From Vibrio splendidus (GTDB taxonomy: Bacteria; Pseudomonadota; Gammaproteobacteria; Enterobacterales; Vibrionaceae), in contig NZ_AP025508.1 of assembly GCF_024347615.1 (NCBI RefSeq), positions 1,364,001-1,428,000 of the forward strand: DNA of 64,000 nt, given 5' to 3'. Every line of letters starts with the position of its first letter. Position 1 is the first letter of the stretch. Position numbers and translations under genes: made by a program. Shown here one piece after another: positions 45,781 to 54,938 of the stretch. Below the pieces are notes generated by a model. The model saw only the letters and a list, made by a program, of their open reading frames with translations. It was not told the origin of the DNA and searched no databases.

Positions 45781-46503
45781 TCATTTTTGTTTACTAGCCT
45801 TTGTTATAAACTGAAACTCCATACCTGAGCGTTTAGTGTTACGGATCCTATAGCGCGTTGGATACTTATCAAAAAAGTCGGACAATTTCTTTAAACCGTA
45901 GTTTCTAGGGTCAAAATCAGGCTTCAATCTCTTCAAATATTTACCAATTTCGCCTAGCTTCGCCCACCCTGATTCATCTCTATAGTTTTGCCAAGCTTGG
46001 TGCATTAATCGCCATAATTCGCGTTCAGCATCTTGATTAGTGCTTGATTGTACTTCTCCAAGGTCAACATCAGCGTTTAAGTTTTCTATAGCTACGAAGT
46101 CGTCACAAGCGTTTTTAAACGAAGTAGGGGTCATTGCTTTTCCAACACCGATGACATGTATCTCTGACTCTCTCAATCTAGTAGCAAGACTTGTAAAGTC
46201 ACTATCGCTGGAGATCAAAGCAAAAGCATCAAACCTTTGGCTATATAAAAGGTCCATAGCGTCAATAATCATTAACGAGTCTGTCGAGTTTTTTCCAGAT
46301 GTATAGGCGAATTGTTGTTTAGCTTGGATGGCTAATTCATTAAGAGGCTGTTTCCAGTTTTTTAGCTGTTCAGCAGAAAAATCGCCATACGCACGTTTAA
46401 CGATGATTTGCCCAAAGCTAGATAGTTCTTCAATAATCAGGTTTAGCTTTGAGTGTGGAGTGTTTTCCGAGTCGATTAGTACTGCGATTTTTCTATTGCC
46501 CAT
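45781..46503 (-). CDS. NYN-domain (LabA-like PIN) protein with OST-HTH/LOTUS domain
   Basis: The product from the Met at 46503 has 240 residues; an in-frame TTG at 46569 would add 22. The N-terminal NYN/PIN-like RNase domain (about 1-140) shows IAVLIDSENTP with the first Asp, STDSLMIIDAMDLL with the second, and ALISSDSDFTSLATRL with the third acidic cluster. The C-terminal OST-HTH/LOTUS-type domain is GWAKLGEIGKYLKRL and NYGLKKLSDFFDKYP. LabA-like proteins of this architecture are predicted RNA-binding nucleases. It is co-transcribed with the HNH gene downstream. Confidence 0.87.
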   Translation of the reverse strand: MGNRKIAVLIDSENTPHSKLNLIIEELSSFGQIIVKRAYGDFSAEQLKNWKQPLNELAIQAKQQFAYTSGKNSTDSLMIIDAMDLLYSQRFDAFALISSDSDFTSLATRLRESEIHVIGVGKAMTPTSFKNACDDFVAIENLNADVDLGEVQSSTNQDAERELWRLMHQAWQNYRDESGWAKLGEIGKYLKRLKPDFDPRNYGLKKLSDFFDKYPTRYRIRNTKRSGMEFQFITKASKQK

Positions 46504-46691
46504 AATCTGTGTGTGACCATCTTTTATGTAGTTAGTTGCACTATATAGGGCTAAGTCATGTGTGTTCAATTAGGAGTTCTCAGAAATGTTATGAGTAACA
46601 ACTCTAAACAGGATTGGGGGACTTTTAACTACAGTCAGTGCTGTTTATAGACACTCTCTACAATAAACATTGGCAACTTCGAACATAGTAA

Positions 46692-47513
46692 TCAGCAGTC
46701 ACAAGTATAACGACACCTTGGATACGTAGAGCAACCATAAAAAGACATACCAGATTTAGCTCCTCTCTTGGCGACACGTATTACGAGCTTAGATTGGCAA
46801 CGTGGGCAGGTCCTGGACTCACGGATAGCTCGTGGTGCTGGAGTAGGTATTGATGGTTTATTCCGAAAGCTGCGCCCATCTTCAATCATATGAACTAGCT
46901 CGCTGCCGTTGACCAACCACAGACGTTTATCTAGGGAAAAGGCAACGGCCTCAGAAGTGAAGTCGCCCGACGTTACAATTATCATTTTACTGGCATTGTT
47001 CGCGATCATGACTCCGTACATTTCCCTTAGAACTTGCACTCCGACTTTGCGAGTTTTCCAATGCTTACATTGGACAAGGCTTAACTCATTATCCTTTGTG
47101 AGCCAAATATCAACACCGCCGTCAGGTTTTTGAGTGAAAGACTGTTTGACCGCATACCCTTGAGACTTAAAGTATTCACCGATGTAACTTTCAAATTCTA
47201 TCCAGTTTAGGTGATTTAGCGGTGAGGTATTTTTATGCGTTCTAACCTGAGAGCACGTCGTAAGAAAGCTTCTCTTCCTCTTGTACTGCTTGAAAAACGC
47301 TATCGGTGCAGGAAGCAAAAATAAGAACGTAAAGTATGGTGCCATCAAGGATAAGTTTGGAGCAACAGCTTTAAAGATAAAATTATCACTTTCAATGGCC
47401 AAGGTAGGCAATAGATATGAAAGTCCAAAATAAATACATGCGGATAGCAATACACTTAGCCACCATGGAGCGTCCATTAAGTGCCATATGATTCCGTCGT
47501 TCTTTCGTGCCAT
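46692..47513 (-). CDS. Membrane-anchored Mrr-type restriction endonuclease with zinc finger
   Basis: The 273-residue protein has two N-terminal hydrophobic helices (about 16-36 and 49-72). An Mrr-like PD-(D/E)xK domain follows: LNWIEFESYIGEYFKSQGY, then GGVDIWLTKD with the catalytic Asp, and LVQCKHW in place of ExK. The C-terminal topoisomerase-type zinc ribbon has CPRC and a later CSTYPRC. Mrr enzymes cut methylated DNA; membrane tethering suggests action at incoming DNA. The last ~65 bp of this gene recur as a fragment at 51878-51943, indicating local rearrangement. Confidence 0.87.
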   Translation of the reverse strand: MARKNDGIIWHLMDAPWWLSVLLSACIYFGLSYLLPTLAIESDNFIFKAVAPNLSLMAPYFTFLFLLPAPIAFFKQYKRKRSFLTTCSQVRTHKNTSPLNHLNWIEFESYIGEYFKSQGYAVKQSFTQKPDGGVDIWLTKDNELSLVQCKHWKTRKVGVQVLREMYGVMIANNASKMIIVTSGDFTSEAVAFSLDKRLWLVNGSELVHMIEDGRSFRNKPSIPTPAPRAIRESRTCPRCQSKLVIRVAKRGAKSGMSFYGCSTYPRCRYTCDC

Positions 47514-47632
47514 TCAAACTCACCTTATAAGCATTTAAGTGCATTAAATCACAGGTTATAAGTACTTGGAATGGTTAAGATGTTGATATTTGTTGTGATA
47601 ATGATTGCAGTGGCGCTAAATATGCTTCTTAG

Positions 47633-47875
47633 ATGAAAAAACACGAAAGAGCTTGTATTAAAGTGGGCTTAGACAAAGCGCATGGGTTTCGGTATGCGTA
47701 CGCTCACGAGCGATACTTTGAATTGACGGGTTTTAATGCTCCTGCTGCGGGAGGGCCGTCAACCAAGGTATTAACAGGAGCGGACAAGCAGCGTGACTAT
47801 GAGGCAAGAATGGTCATTACTGAAGAGTTAGGGCATGGGAAGGGAGAGGTTACTGCTGTGTGTCTGGGCCGTTAA
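47633..47875 (+). pseudogene. Decayed 3' fragment of the Integrase_1-type recombinase
   Basis: The 80 residues align with the C-terminus of the integrase at 34478 (GFRYAYAHERYFELTG against GLRHAYAHQRYFELTG), but the catalytic residues are lost. The box His is Tyr, the Arg of HGREEV is Gly (HGKGEV), and the nucleophile Tyr is Cys (TAVCLGR). No N-terminal part is present. Its downstream flank also matches that of the intact gene, in degenerate form. Confidence 0.88.
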
Positions 47876-48194
47876 TGTAAGACGAGTTAAGTTCGGGTTC
47901 CTAATTCACAATACGAATAGTTATATATTTTTATTGGGTAAAAATGAATTTAAGTTTGTAGAAAATAGCTAATCCGAAAAGAAAACTTTCCATTTAATAA
48001 CTGAGGTGAAGATGAGGCAATGCTCGTTGATATCAGAGATTATGTTGTCGTGTTTATATGGGGTTTACAATGTGTACTATAATTAAATGTATGAATTTTA
48101 TGGTCTTTCATAATCAATTCTTGCATCATATATGGTAAGCGGCTGTAAGAATAACAGGCATAATACGTGTGAAATATATGATAGGAGGCTTCTT
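47876..48194. other. Intergenic region with degenerate palindromic repeat
   Basis: The stretch holds GTTCGGGTTCCTAATTCACA and ACGAATA at about 47891-47918, a decayed version of the repeat at 35356-35383. Nothing else was recognised apart from the promoter region of the next gene. Confidence 0.5.
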
Positions 48195-49241
48195 TTGAAA
48201 GGTTGTGCATTATTTCAGTTCTTTTACCCAGGCAATATTCGAGTGATACCCGGTGAAGCCCATTTCGATTATGAAGGAGCTCGTTTTGCTGTGGGTATAG
48301 GTAAGCCTATCAATTCCGTCAAAACCTTATCTGTGAATGACAGGATAGTCTCAGTTGCTCATGATAATTTAGAGGGCTTCAAGTATGCCTTTGAAGCATC
48401 ACGTCAGACTGGAGACAACCAGATTTGTAACGCTGTTCATCGGGTTGATGGTTCAATTGATGTTAGTTTGTTGATGGATACTGATAACGGGCATACACAG
48501 TTCAGTAGCTCCTGTATCACTACTCTCGTACGTATTGCTGTTGAAGCTGATGGTCTTTCCGACGGTTTAGAAATTAGAGCTATAAATGCCCTGAATCACT
48601 TTATAAGGGTCTATCGCTACGCCACTCAAGATACGTCGATCAAAGAGGTAGGCTTTATGGCAGGTTTTAAACCCTATATTGTGACCGGATTTAAAGTCTA
48701 TAACGATAAACACTTGACGAAAGACACCGATCAAAGAATCCGCGAATTGTTTGATGATTGGGAGCCTGATGCTCAAAGGTTTACTTCTTTACAACCTCAG
48801 AACCTAGCAGATCACGAACTACCTAACTTCAATCGTGCTAAAAGCACAAGTAATATAGCGTATTACCTTACGACAGGTGATTTTCCTCGCTGGCGAGAGA
48901 CACTAATGCGTGCTCATGAAATGGCGAATGAACAAAAAAATTATAGTGCAGCTGTGTTGGAATCTTTCATTGCGCTGGAGCTGTCTTTGTATGATTTGCT
49001 AAATACCCACAGGGCTAAAGGTTATAAGATCAAAAAGTTTGGGCGCATTCATGATGTGATAACCGAAGCTTTACCAAACTTGTTTGACAAAGAAGTTGAC
49101 GGTTTGGTGGAACAGCTGCTTAGGTTCAAGGAGATAAGGAATGATGTCGTTCATAATGGTTATAAACCAACTGAAACAGAATGTTCAGCATGTCTTGCGA
49201 TAGCTGATGCTGCATTCAAGTTTTGTGATGCCAAAGCTTGA
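48195..49241 (+). CDS. HEPN-like C-terminal domain protein of unknown function
   Basis: The start is a TTG at 48195 with a perfect ribosome-binding site AGGAGG six bases upstream; the ATG at 48132 has none. The 348-residue product (MKGCALFQFFYPGNIRV...) has an N-terminal ~210-residue domain I do not recognise. Its helical C-terminus (about 230-345) contains SAAVLESFIALELSLYDLL and RFKEIRNDVVHNGYKPTE. The RNDVVH hexamer fits the R-x4-H motif of HEPN domains, many of which are RNases in toxins and defence systems. Whether it is catalytic or only structural is open. Confidence 0.7.
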   Translation: MKGCALFQFFYPGNIRVIPGEAHFDYEGARFAVGIGKPINSVKTLSVNDRIVSVAHDNLEGFKYAFEASRQTGDNQICNAVHRVDGSIDVSLLMDTDNGHTQFSSSCITTLVRIAVEADGLSDGLEIRAINALNHFIRVYRYATQDTSIKEVGFMAGFKPYIVTGFKVYNDKHLTKDTDQRIRELFDDWEPDAQRFTSLQPQNLADHELPNFNRAKSTSNIAYYLTTGDFPRWRETLMRAHEMANEQKNYSAAVLESFIALELSLYDLLNTHRAKGYKIKKFGRIHDVITEALPNLFDKEVDGLVEQLLRFKEIRNDVVHNGYKPTETECSACLAIADAAFKFCDAKA

Positions 49242-49346
49242 CCATTGAAGGCACGCCAACCTAACCGTTATACTGTAATTATTTTGGAGAAGTTTCAATC
49301 AACACATGGATTACTTTATGTAAGGTAAGCATGTTGAAATGAATTA

Positions 49347-49402
49347 GGTGAGTGCGTTAGCTTAGCAGCATAAAGAGAGAGCACTCACCCTCCACTTTAT
49401 GC
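49347..49402. terminator. Overlapping hairpins between convergent genes
   Basis: GGTGAGTGC/GCACTCACC (49347-49355 with 49381-49389) and GCATAAAG/CTTTATGC (49368-49375 with 49395-49402) are overlapping inverted repeats between the HEPN-like gene and the AAA ATPase. They probably act as a bidirectional terminator, although there is no clear T-run. Confidence 0.5.
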
Positions 49403-51559
49403 GAGACTATTTATCTCTTTGTATAGTTCGATTAAATGCACTATTGATAAATCCAAAATCGGCTCATACATGAATGAGTTTAAATGGATATTGGAACAAA
49501 CGGTCACACTAACTTTTTTTAAGGATGGAAGGTTTGGTGAATCAGGAAACTCGCACTCAAAGTCCTTACCTAGTAATTTCCCATAAGAGAACTGAGTACT
49601 CCAGTAGCTTTCTCCCTTAACTGTTCTTAACTGATCAGTTATGAACTTTTCCGCTTTAACTCGAATTGCAATAGACAAAAGAACCTTATCTTGGAGGTTA
49701 ACACCTTCGTGGCTGGTTTGATTAACTATATGGTTGGCAGTATCGAACAGTAGTTCAAGCATGCCAACTTCGCTATTTTGTGGTTTGTGCTCAGTTGAAA
49801 ATAATTGGTTATATACTTCAAAATATTGGCCAACAGTTATCTCAGAGGAACCTTGCTTCCAGTGTAATAACTTTGTGAGTAGTTTGTAGCCTTCATCATT
49901 TGTACCTTTGGTAAACTCAATCAAGTTTCGAGCGAATGGTACACAAGAGTAAAGTATTGAATTACATGCAGTAACTTTTTCTTTCCAAAGGCCGACAAAG
50001 ATATTTCTTACACCCTCCGACTTTACAAGCTGCAAACGAGTTTCTGATTTGTTGACCATTAAGCAGCGTTTATCTTGGATAAATGATTGTAATAAGGAAC
50101 GGTAGAAATCGAAGTTATGAGTCAAGATAATCTGATAGAAGAAGTCTATTTTAGTTAAATCATCTAAATACTGTAAAATTGCGTGCTTATTTTTATAGTC
50201 AAAGGAATCTGCTACATCATCAATTATGAAAATTGTATCAAGCCCCTCTCTTTTTCTATATTCAACATCAAAAATAAAGCTTAGCAAGTAAAGAGCTCGA
50301 CGCTCACCTTGGCTAAGAGATGATATCTCGTGGCGCTGGCACTCTAAGCGATCTTCTTTGTCTGCAAAAATGAACTTTAATATAGCTTTCGACTTTCCTA
50401 GTATCGCATCCGATTGATTAAATAAACCTAGTTTAAAAGGCATGTCTACAAATCGAGAGTTAAAAAGTTCGATAGCGTCTAACCACTGAGGTGCTTCTTT
50501 TGCTGCTTGTTCCTCTAGTATCTGTATTTGTTCTTTGTTTGACTCCCATGATGATAAAAACAGGTCTACTTCAGGGCATTGATGTATATACATGCGCCAT
50601 AGCTCCTGTTTAAACCAATCTCGTTTACCTGGGTTTAAGTTGGTTATTAAGGTTTCAGCTTCACTTGAATTACATGATTCTAGTAAAGTTTGTATAGCTA
50701 ATGATTGAGTGTTCTTAGCTAACTTAGTTTTTAGTGCGCTAAGCTTTTTATCAGAATCAATCTCAACATTTATTTTCTTTATCTTGTCTTTGAAATCATC
50801 AAGACCGATATCTACTACATCACCATTAATTTTTATTGTGTGCCCAGCATCAAAAAAGGAATTCTTTTCTAATGCACTACAGGTAGCATCAGCTTGATTG
50901 GGGTTGAATACACCTTTTAAATACAAGCCTCCACTGGACTTAAATACATCATCATACCGTTCGATGAACTCTCTCGCTTTTAAAACAAACTCTGGACTGT
51001 CTAGAACTTCAACTGCCTTTTGGTGAAATACATCGGCGTAAGAAACTTTATCTGATGAGAATGTAGGTGAGGTGTTTTTTGCGTTGTAGATAGACTCTAT
51101 GAACGACTTTGCAGGGAAATCTTTGCGGATAGTTGCTTCTATTTCCGTTTTTTTAACCTTAGATAGTTTTTGCAGCTTCGAAAGCATTTTGGATTTAGCG
51201 TTCTCAATATCCTTGATTAATGAGTCATACTTTTCCTTACTTTCTCTATTAATTAGCAGGTTCGTAACTGATTCATCATCAGGGGCCTGATCAATGCTTG
51301 AATTAAGAACATAAATAGAATTTGAGTCAATTGGACTGCCATTAAATTGGACATCGGCAGAGGAGCACCGTTGAAACCTCTCCTCCCTTGGTTTCATCTT
51401 TTGTCGCAAAGCATCAAAAGTTTTTGTAAATGAAGTTTTCATCAAACCATTAGGGGCATAGATAGCGAAAGCTTGACTACCACCACCAGAGAAGTTGAAA
51501 TCATACTCTAAGTCAGAAATCCCATAGCAGTTCTGTAACTTGACATACAACTCGGTCAT
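49397..51559 (-). CDS. AAA/ABC-type ATPase of the RloC-like (AAA_13) class
   Basis: The start at 51559 follows AGAGGAAAATAT; the frame is open 45 codons further, but without a ribosome-binding site. The 720-residue protein has a Walker A-like IYAPNGLMKTSFTKTF with Met where the last Gly of GxxxxGK usually stands, and a coiled-coil/hook middle (about 90-330). The signature SLSQGERRALYLLSF is followed by Walker B IFIIDDVADSFD and the H-loop ILTHNFDFY. The C-terminus has a conserved IHLNSFMYEPILD block. Such SMC-like ATPases are frequent in phage-defence loci. No separate nuclease domain is apparent, so it may work with a neighbour. Confidence 0.82.
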   Translation of the reverse strand: MTELYVKLQNCYGISDLEYDFNFSGGGSQAFAIYAPNGLMKTSFTKTFDALRQKMKPREERFQRCSSADVQFNGSPIDSNSIYVLNSSIDQAPDDESVTNLLINRESKEKYDSLIKDIENAKSKMLSKLQKLSKVKKTEIEATIRKDFPAKSFIESIYNAKNTSPTFSSDKVSYADVFHQKAVEVLDSPEFVLKAREFIERYDDVFKSSGGLYLKGVFNPNQADATCSALEKNSFFDAGHTIKINGDVVDIGLDDFKDKIKKINVEIDSDKKLSALKTKLAKNTQSLAIQTLLESCNSSEAETLITNLNPGKRDWFKQELWRMYIHQCPEVDLFLSSWESNKEQIQILEEQAAKEAPQWLDAIELFNSRFVDMPFKLGLFNQSDAILGKSKAILKFIFADKEDRLECQRHEISSLSQGERRALYLLSFIFDVEYRKREGLDTIFIIDDVADSFDYKNKHAILQYLDDLTKIDFFYQIILTHNFDFYRSLLQSFIQDKRCLMVNKSETRLQLVKSEGVRNIFVGLWKEKVTACNSILYSCVPFARNLIEFTKGTNDEGYKLLTKLLHWKQGSSEITVGQYFEVYNQLFSTEHKPQNSEVGMLELLFDTANHIVNQTSHEGVNLQDKVLLSIAIRVKAEKFITDQLRTVKGESYWSTQFSYGKLLGKDFECEFPDSPNLPSLKKVSVTVCSNIHLNSFMYEPILDLSIVHLIELYKEINSLA

Positions 51560-52175
51560 ATATTTTCCTCTAATAGAAATTAAATCAACAATATAGAGGG
51601 AAATATATGACTTTCCATAAGTTAACTGAAGCACAATTAGAATTATTTGATAACTAGACCATATAGTTATTGTGGATCTTATCTTGTGCTGCATCTCGAG
51701 GATTCATAACGAGCAGCCATTACAAGAATGGAGCACTTTTAATCGGGAGAAAGCCCAAGAAGGTGATGTGAATGAGTAAAAGGCACTAAGCAATGATAGG
51801 GTACTTTCGAGTTAGGAAGCGCCATGGGTAGAATTCAGATTATGAAGGCTCTGGGTTATATTCGGTAGCCAATCCAGTAGTCACAAGTATAGTGGCACTT
51901 TGGATATGTCGAGCAACCATAAAAAGACTTTCCAGATTTGGCTATAGTTTCCTTTTTGATGTGAACTTTTTAGGCTAGATACATTTCCTTATAACTTTCA
52001 GGGAACGGAGGTTTAGTTAGAAGCCTCAAGGTGGATACGCCCACCAAGATAAGATGTACACTTGATAGAACGAAGTTGGCTCAAAGATAATCTAACAGGT
52101 ACAGTGTCGAAAATTGATTAACTGATCAGAGCATGTGGAGATTTGTACATCTTAATGGACTTTATTACGAAAATT
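51560..52175. other. Gene-poor region with relics
   Basis: About 600 bp without an intact gene. They hold GATGTGAATGAGTAAAAGG at 51765-51783, the same 19-mer that precedes group II intron copy 1, and a fragment of the Mrr gene end at 51878-51943. It looks like rearranged debris. Confidence 0.55.
51878..51943 (-). pseudogene. Fragment of the Mrr-type nuclease 3' end
   Basis: About 65 bp match the 3' end of the gene at 46692 (shared GAGCAACCATAAAAAGAC, with CCAGATTT just beyond), covering the zinc-ribbon codons. It has scattered differences and no upstream part. Confidence 0.7.
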
Positions 52176-52919
52176 TTATTTTGAGTAATAGTAACGCTCT
52201 TTTGGGTCGATACCTTTGTATATCCATGGTGTTTTGCTACTCAATATTTCTCTCATTTTTCGGCTACATTTAGCTTTTCGAGCGAATACTGGCCTACCAA
52301 GTCTTAGTTGGTGAAATGAATAAATCGCTCGATGATATTTGATTGGGGCGTGATCATCGAAAGTAAAGTAAATGTTATTGTCAATAACTGACCAAAGCAC
52401 GGCAACACTTTTAGTATGGGAGTACTTTGCATGGTGTATTCCTCGGCCATTACCTGTCATTTCAGTTCCAGATGAGGGAACTACTCTAAAGTTTCGTCTT
52501 TCTAAGTAGCTTTTAATCTCTGAACTATAAGCAAGCATTTCTTCTTGTTTAATGGGCCCACCATTATTCTTAATAGCAAGATCCATGATCGCTTCTATGA
52601 TCTTGTACTGTATCCCATTTGACTTTGTTTTGTCAGTTAGCCAACTTTGAGTATAAGTTTGATTACAAAAAAAAATTTCAGATTCCATGGTGACCACGTT
52701 GATGCTTTGAGTGAGATAGTAATGTCCAAACAGCATGACATAAATTTTCAGTAAAAACAGCTGCTTATTTTTATCATGTTGATAAGCGAAAGTAGCATTT
52801 CTTTGCTTTTGGATGATAAAAAACGTGAACATAGCAAGTCGCTTCACTTTGATTAAATAAACACTATGTCGAATATCGTGAATTATTTCGTTTTCTGATT
52901 GCATAAAAACATATAGCAT
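52176..52919 (-). CDS. Unknown protein, divergent from the coiled-coil gene
   Basis: The frame gives 247 residues from the ATG at 52919; Mets at 52904 and 52688 are other possible starts, and none has a clear ribosome-binding site. The N-terminal part is hydrophobic in places (LAMFTFFIIQKQ and LLKIYVMLFGHYYL). The C-terminal ~170 residues look like a compact domain with GNGRGIHHAKYSHTKSVAVLW and IYFTFDDHAPIKYHRAIY. Not recognised. It shares a short divergent promoter region with the gene at 52954, so the two may form one system. Confidence 0.55.
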   Translation of the reverse strand: MLYVFMQSENEIIHDIRHSVYLIKVKRLAMFTFFIIQKQRNATFAYQHDKNKQLFLLKIYVMLFGHYYLTQSINVVTMESEIFFCNQTYTQSWLTDKTKSNGIQYKIIEAIMDLAIKNNGGPIKQEEMLAYSSEIKSYLERRNFRVVPSSGTEMTGNGRGIHHAKYSHTKSVAVLWSVIDNNIYFTFDDHAPIKYHRAIYSFHQLRLGRPVFARKAKCSRKMREILSSKTPWIYKGIDPKERYYYSK

Positions 52920-52953
52920 ATATACAGTATGGTGTTATGGGAATATCGATAAA

Positions 52954-54576
52954 ATGTTAATATATGTAAATCAGTTTAATTTGATCGGCCCTAAAAGGAC
53001 ACAAACAGCATTCAGAACAATTGCTGGTTGGTTGAAAGGAGCTACAGGACAGAAGTTTACAGCTGATCAACTCATGGGTAGCGATGAATTCCATCTAGCA
53101 AATAGAATGACTGTCAGAACTTACAGTGCAACTCAATACGAACCTTCTATGCATGCTGTTTTATTTTCTCATCCAGACTCTAGTGTCAGTGGACGATTCT
53201 GGGTAACAGAAATAGGTATTAAGGTTGAAGATAATCACACTACCGTTTCTGTGTTGTTAGAAACTAGTGATGTAAGTACTCAAGTTACGACAATCCCTAT
53301 AAGTACTCGTCCAAAACTGATTCAATATCTCAGTGAGAACGGAACTTTAGATGTCGATACTGTTGGCCAAAAAGTCCGTTACTACAACGATTCGACAGAG
53401 GACTTTATAGCAATTAGCGCTGATATTGAGCGCGCCGAACGTGCCTACCCAATGGTTATCGTTAGCAAGGATGACAATGGAAAAGCATTTGTAGATCCAG
53501 AGTGGCTCCAAAAGCAATTATTGGGCTTAGCTCAAGTGATTGCTACTAATGATGAGATTGATAGTTGGGAGATGGAACGAGTATTGACTCGTAGATATTC
53601 AGCTTGGGGAGGAGCTATTAATATAGTTTACCCATCAAAAGGTCGGGCGAATTCAACAAACAAATTACTATTAAGTGAAAGTCTAGAGCAGTTAACAAAT
53701 CAACGAATAAACATAGAAAAATATATTCTTTCGTTGATTACGCATGCATCCAACGGCTTTAACAAAAAGAAACACTTCAGCCCAACTGATGTTCGAGCAA
53801 AGCGTCAAAAAGATCAGCGATTTTTCTTGAAGAAAAAATTTGAGCAATTAAATGAAGATAATGAGTTTAAAGAGCTAGCAGAAGAAGCATTTAGAGAAAT
53901 TGATGAACATGAATCTGTGTTGGAACAAATAAAGAAAGAACATAAAGATGAGATTTTTGGTCTCGAAGAGAAGAATCTAGATCTAGAGTGTTCTTTAGAA
54001 GACTCTCAGCAAGAGACAGAACGTTTAAGCTATATTATTGATGAACTGAAATTTAACTTAAGTAAATCTGGTTTTTCTGACAATGTTACGAGCGAACAAT
54101 CATCACCGAAAGAAATTATTGATGCAATCTGCCTACAATCAAAACTGACTCCTGAAGTTTGTTTACATTTAATAAGTAAACTGTACCCATCTAGAGTGAA
54201 AATCTTAGATAGTGCTTATCAAGCGTCACGTGATTCTATGACCTTTAAAAACGGAACTAGGCTTTTGAATGACCTTCAAAAACTTGTCGTTGAATACTTG
54301 GATGCAATTAAGGATGGTGGTGATTCCAAAGCAAAACATATTTTTGGAAAAGCTTACTCTGCTAATGAATCCGACACTGTAGAGAGAAACCCTAAGCTGT
54401 CGGATATGAGAAAATTCACATACGATGGTGAATCGATTTTTATGTTTAAGCATTTACGGATAGGTACTGCGAGAAACCCAGATGAAACTATTCGTGTTCA
54501 TTTCCATCTAGATCTCGATAACGGTCTTGTCGTTATTGGTTATTGTGGCCCACATCTACCAACTTCCTCTACTTGA
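52954..54576 (+). CDS. Long coiled-coil protein of unknown function
   Basis: The 540-residue protein has an N-terminal ~280-residue domain, partly beta-rich (HAVLFSHPDSSVSGRFWVTE). A Glu/Lys-rich coiled coil spans about 290-370 (KKKFEQLNEDNEFKELAEEA and further). The C-terminal ~150-residue module ends HFHLDLDNGLVVIGYCGPHL. That ending resembles short beta-hairpin ends of RelE-fold-like modules seen in island proteins; the link is weak. It is the last gene before the right island end and is divergent from the unknown gene at 52176. I infer a defence or stability role from context only. Confidence 0.65.
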   Translation: MLIYVNQFNLIGPKRTQTAFRTIAGWLKGATGQKFTADQLMGSDEFHLANRMTVRTYSATQYEPSMHAVLFSHPDSSVSGRFWVTEIGIKVEDNHTTVSVLLETSDVSTQVTTIPISTRPKLIQYLSENGTLDVDTVGQKVRYYNDSTEDFIAISADIERAERAYPMVIVSKDDNGKAFVDPEWLQKQLLGLAQVIATNDEIDSWEMERVLTRRYSAWGGAINIVYPSKGRANSTNKLLLSESLEQLTNQRINIEKYILSLITHASNGFNKKKHFSPTDVRAKRQKDQRFFLKKKFEQLNEDNEFKELAEEAFREIDEHESVLEQIKKEHKDEIFGLEEKNLDLECSLEDSQQETERLSYIIDELKFNLSKSGFSDNVTSEQSSPKEIIDAICLQSKLTPEVCLHLISKLYPSRVKILDSAYQASRDSMTFKNGTRLLNDLQKLVVEYLDAIKDGGDSKAKHIFGKAYSANESDTVERNPKLSDMRKFTYDGESIFMFKHLRIGTARNPDETIRVHFHLDLDNGLVVIGYCGPHLPTSST

Positions 54577-54938
54577 TTAATGAATTAAGTATTTACTTCT
54601 TGGGAAATTGTTAGATTAAAGACTACTGTTTGTTCTTGGCTAGTTTTCCCTTATTAAACATAGTAGATGCAGCGGTTATAATTATTTCTAGCTTGGGTAT
54701 ACGAAGTTACTTTCAATTATTCAAACTGCTGTTGAACTTCATAACGGTGCAGATACTAGTGGTAACTTGTCTGCACTTTCAGTTGAATTTGGTTAGAAAT
54801 ACGCCTAATATTTTAAACAAGAAAAACTACTGTATAAGTCCACCTTTCGTCCACCCTTAATCCACCCAAGCAAGACTGGGATAAAGTGGGGAAGAGGAAA
54901 GTTGATTATTTTCAGTATATTGCGCGAGATTTACGACG
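54577..54938. promoter_or_regulatory. Island right-end region with candidate integrase arm sites
   Basis: No gene is supported. ACTACTGTATAAGTCCACC (54826-54844) repeats the left-end element, and two further half-copies follow directly (GTCCACCCTTA at 54849 and ATCCACCCAA near 54860). This is typical of an integrase arm cluster about 100 bp from the core site. Confidence 0.6.
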
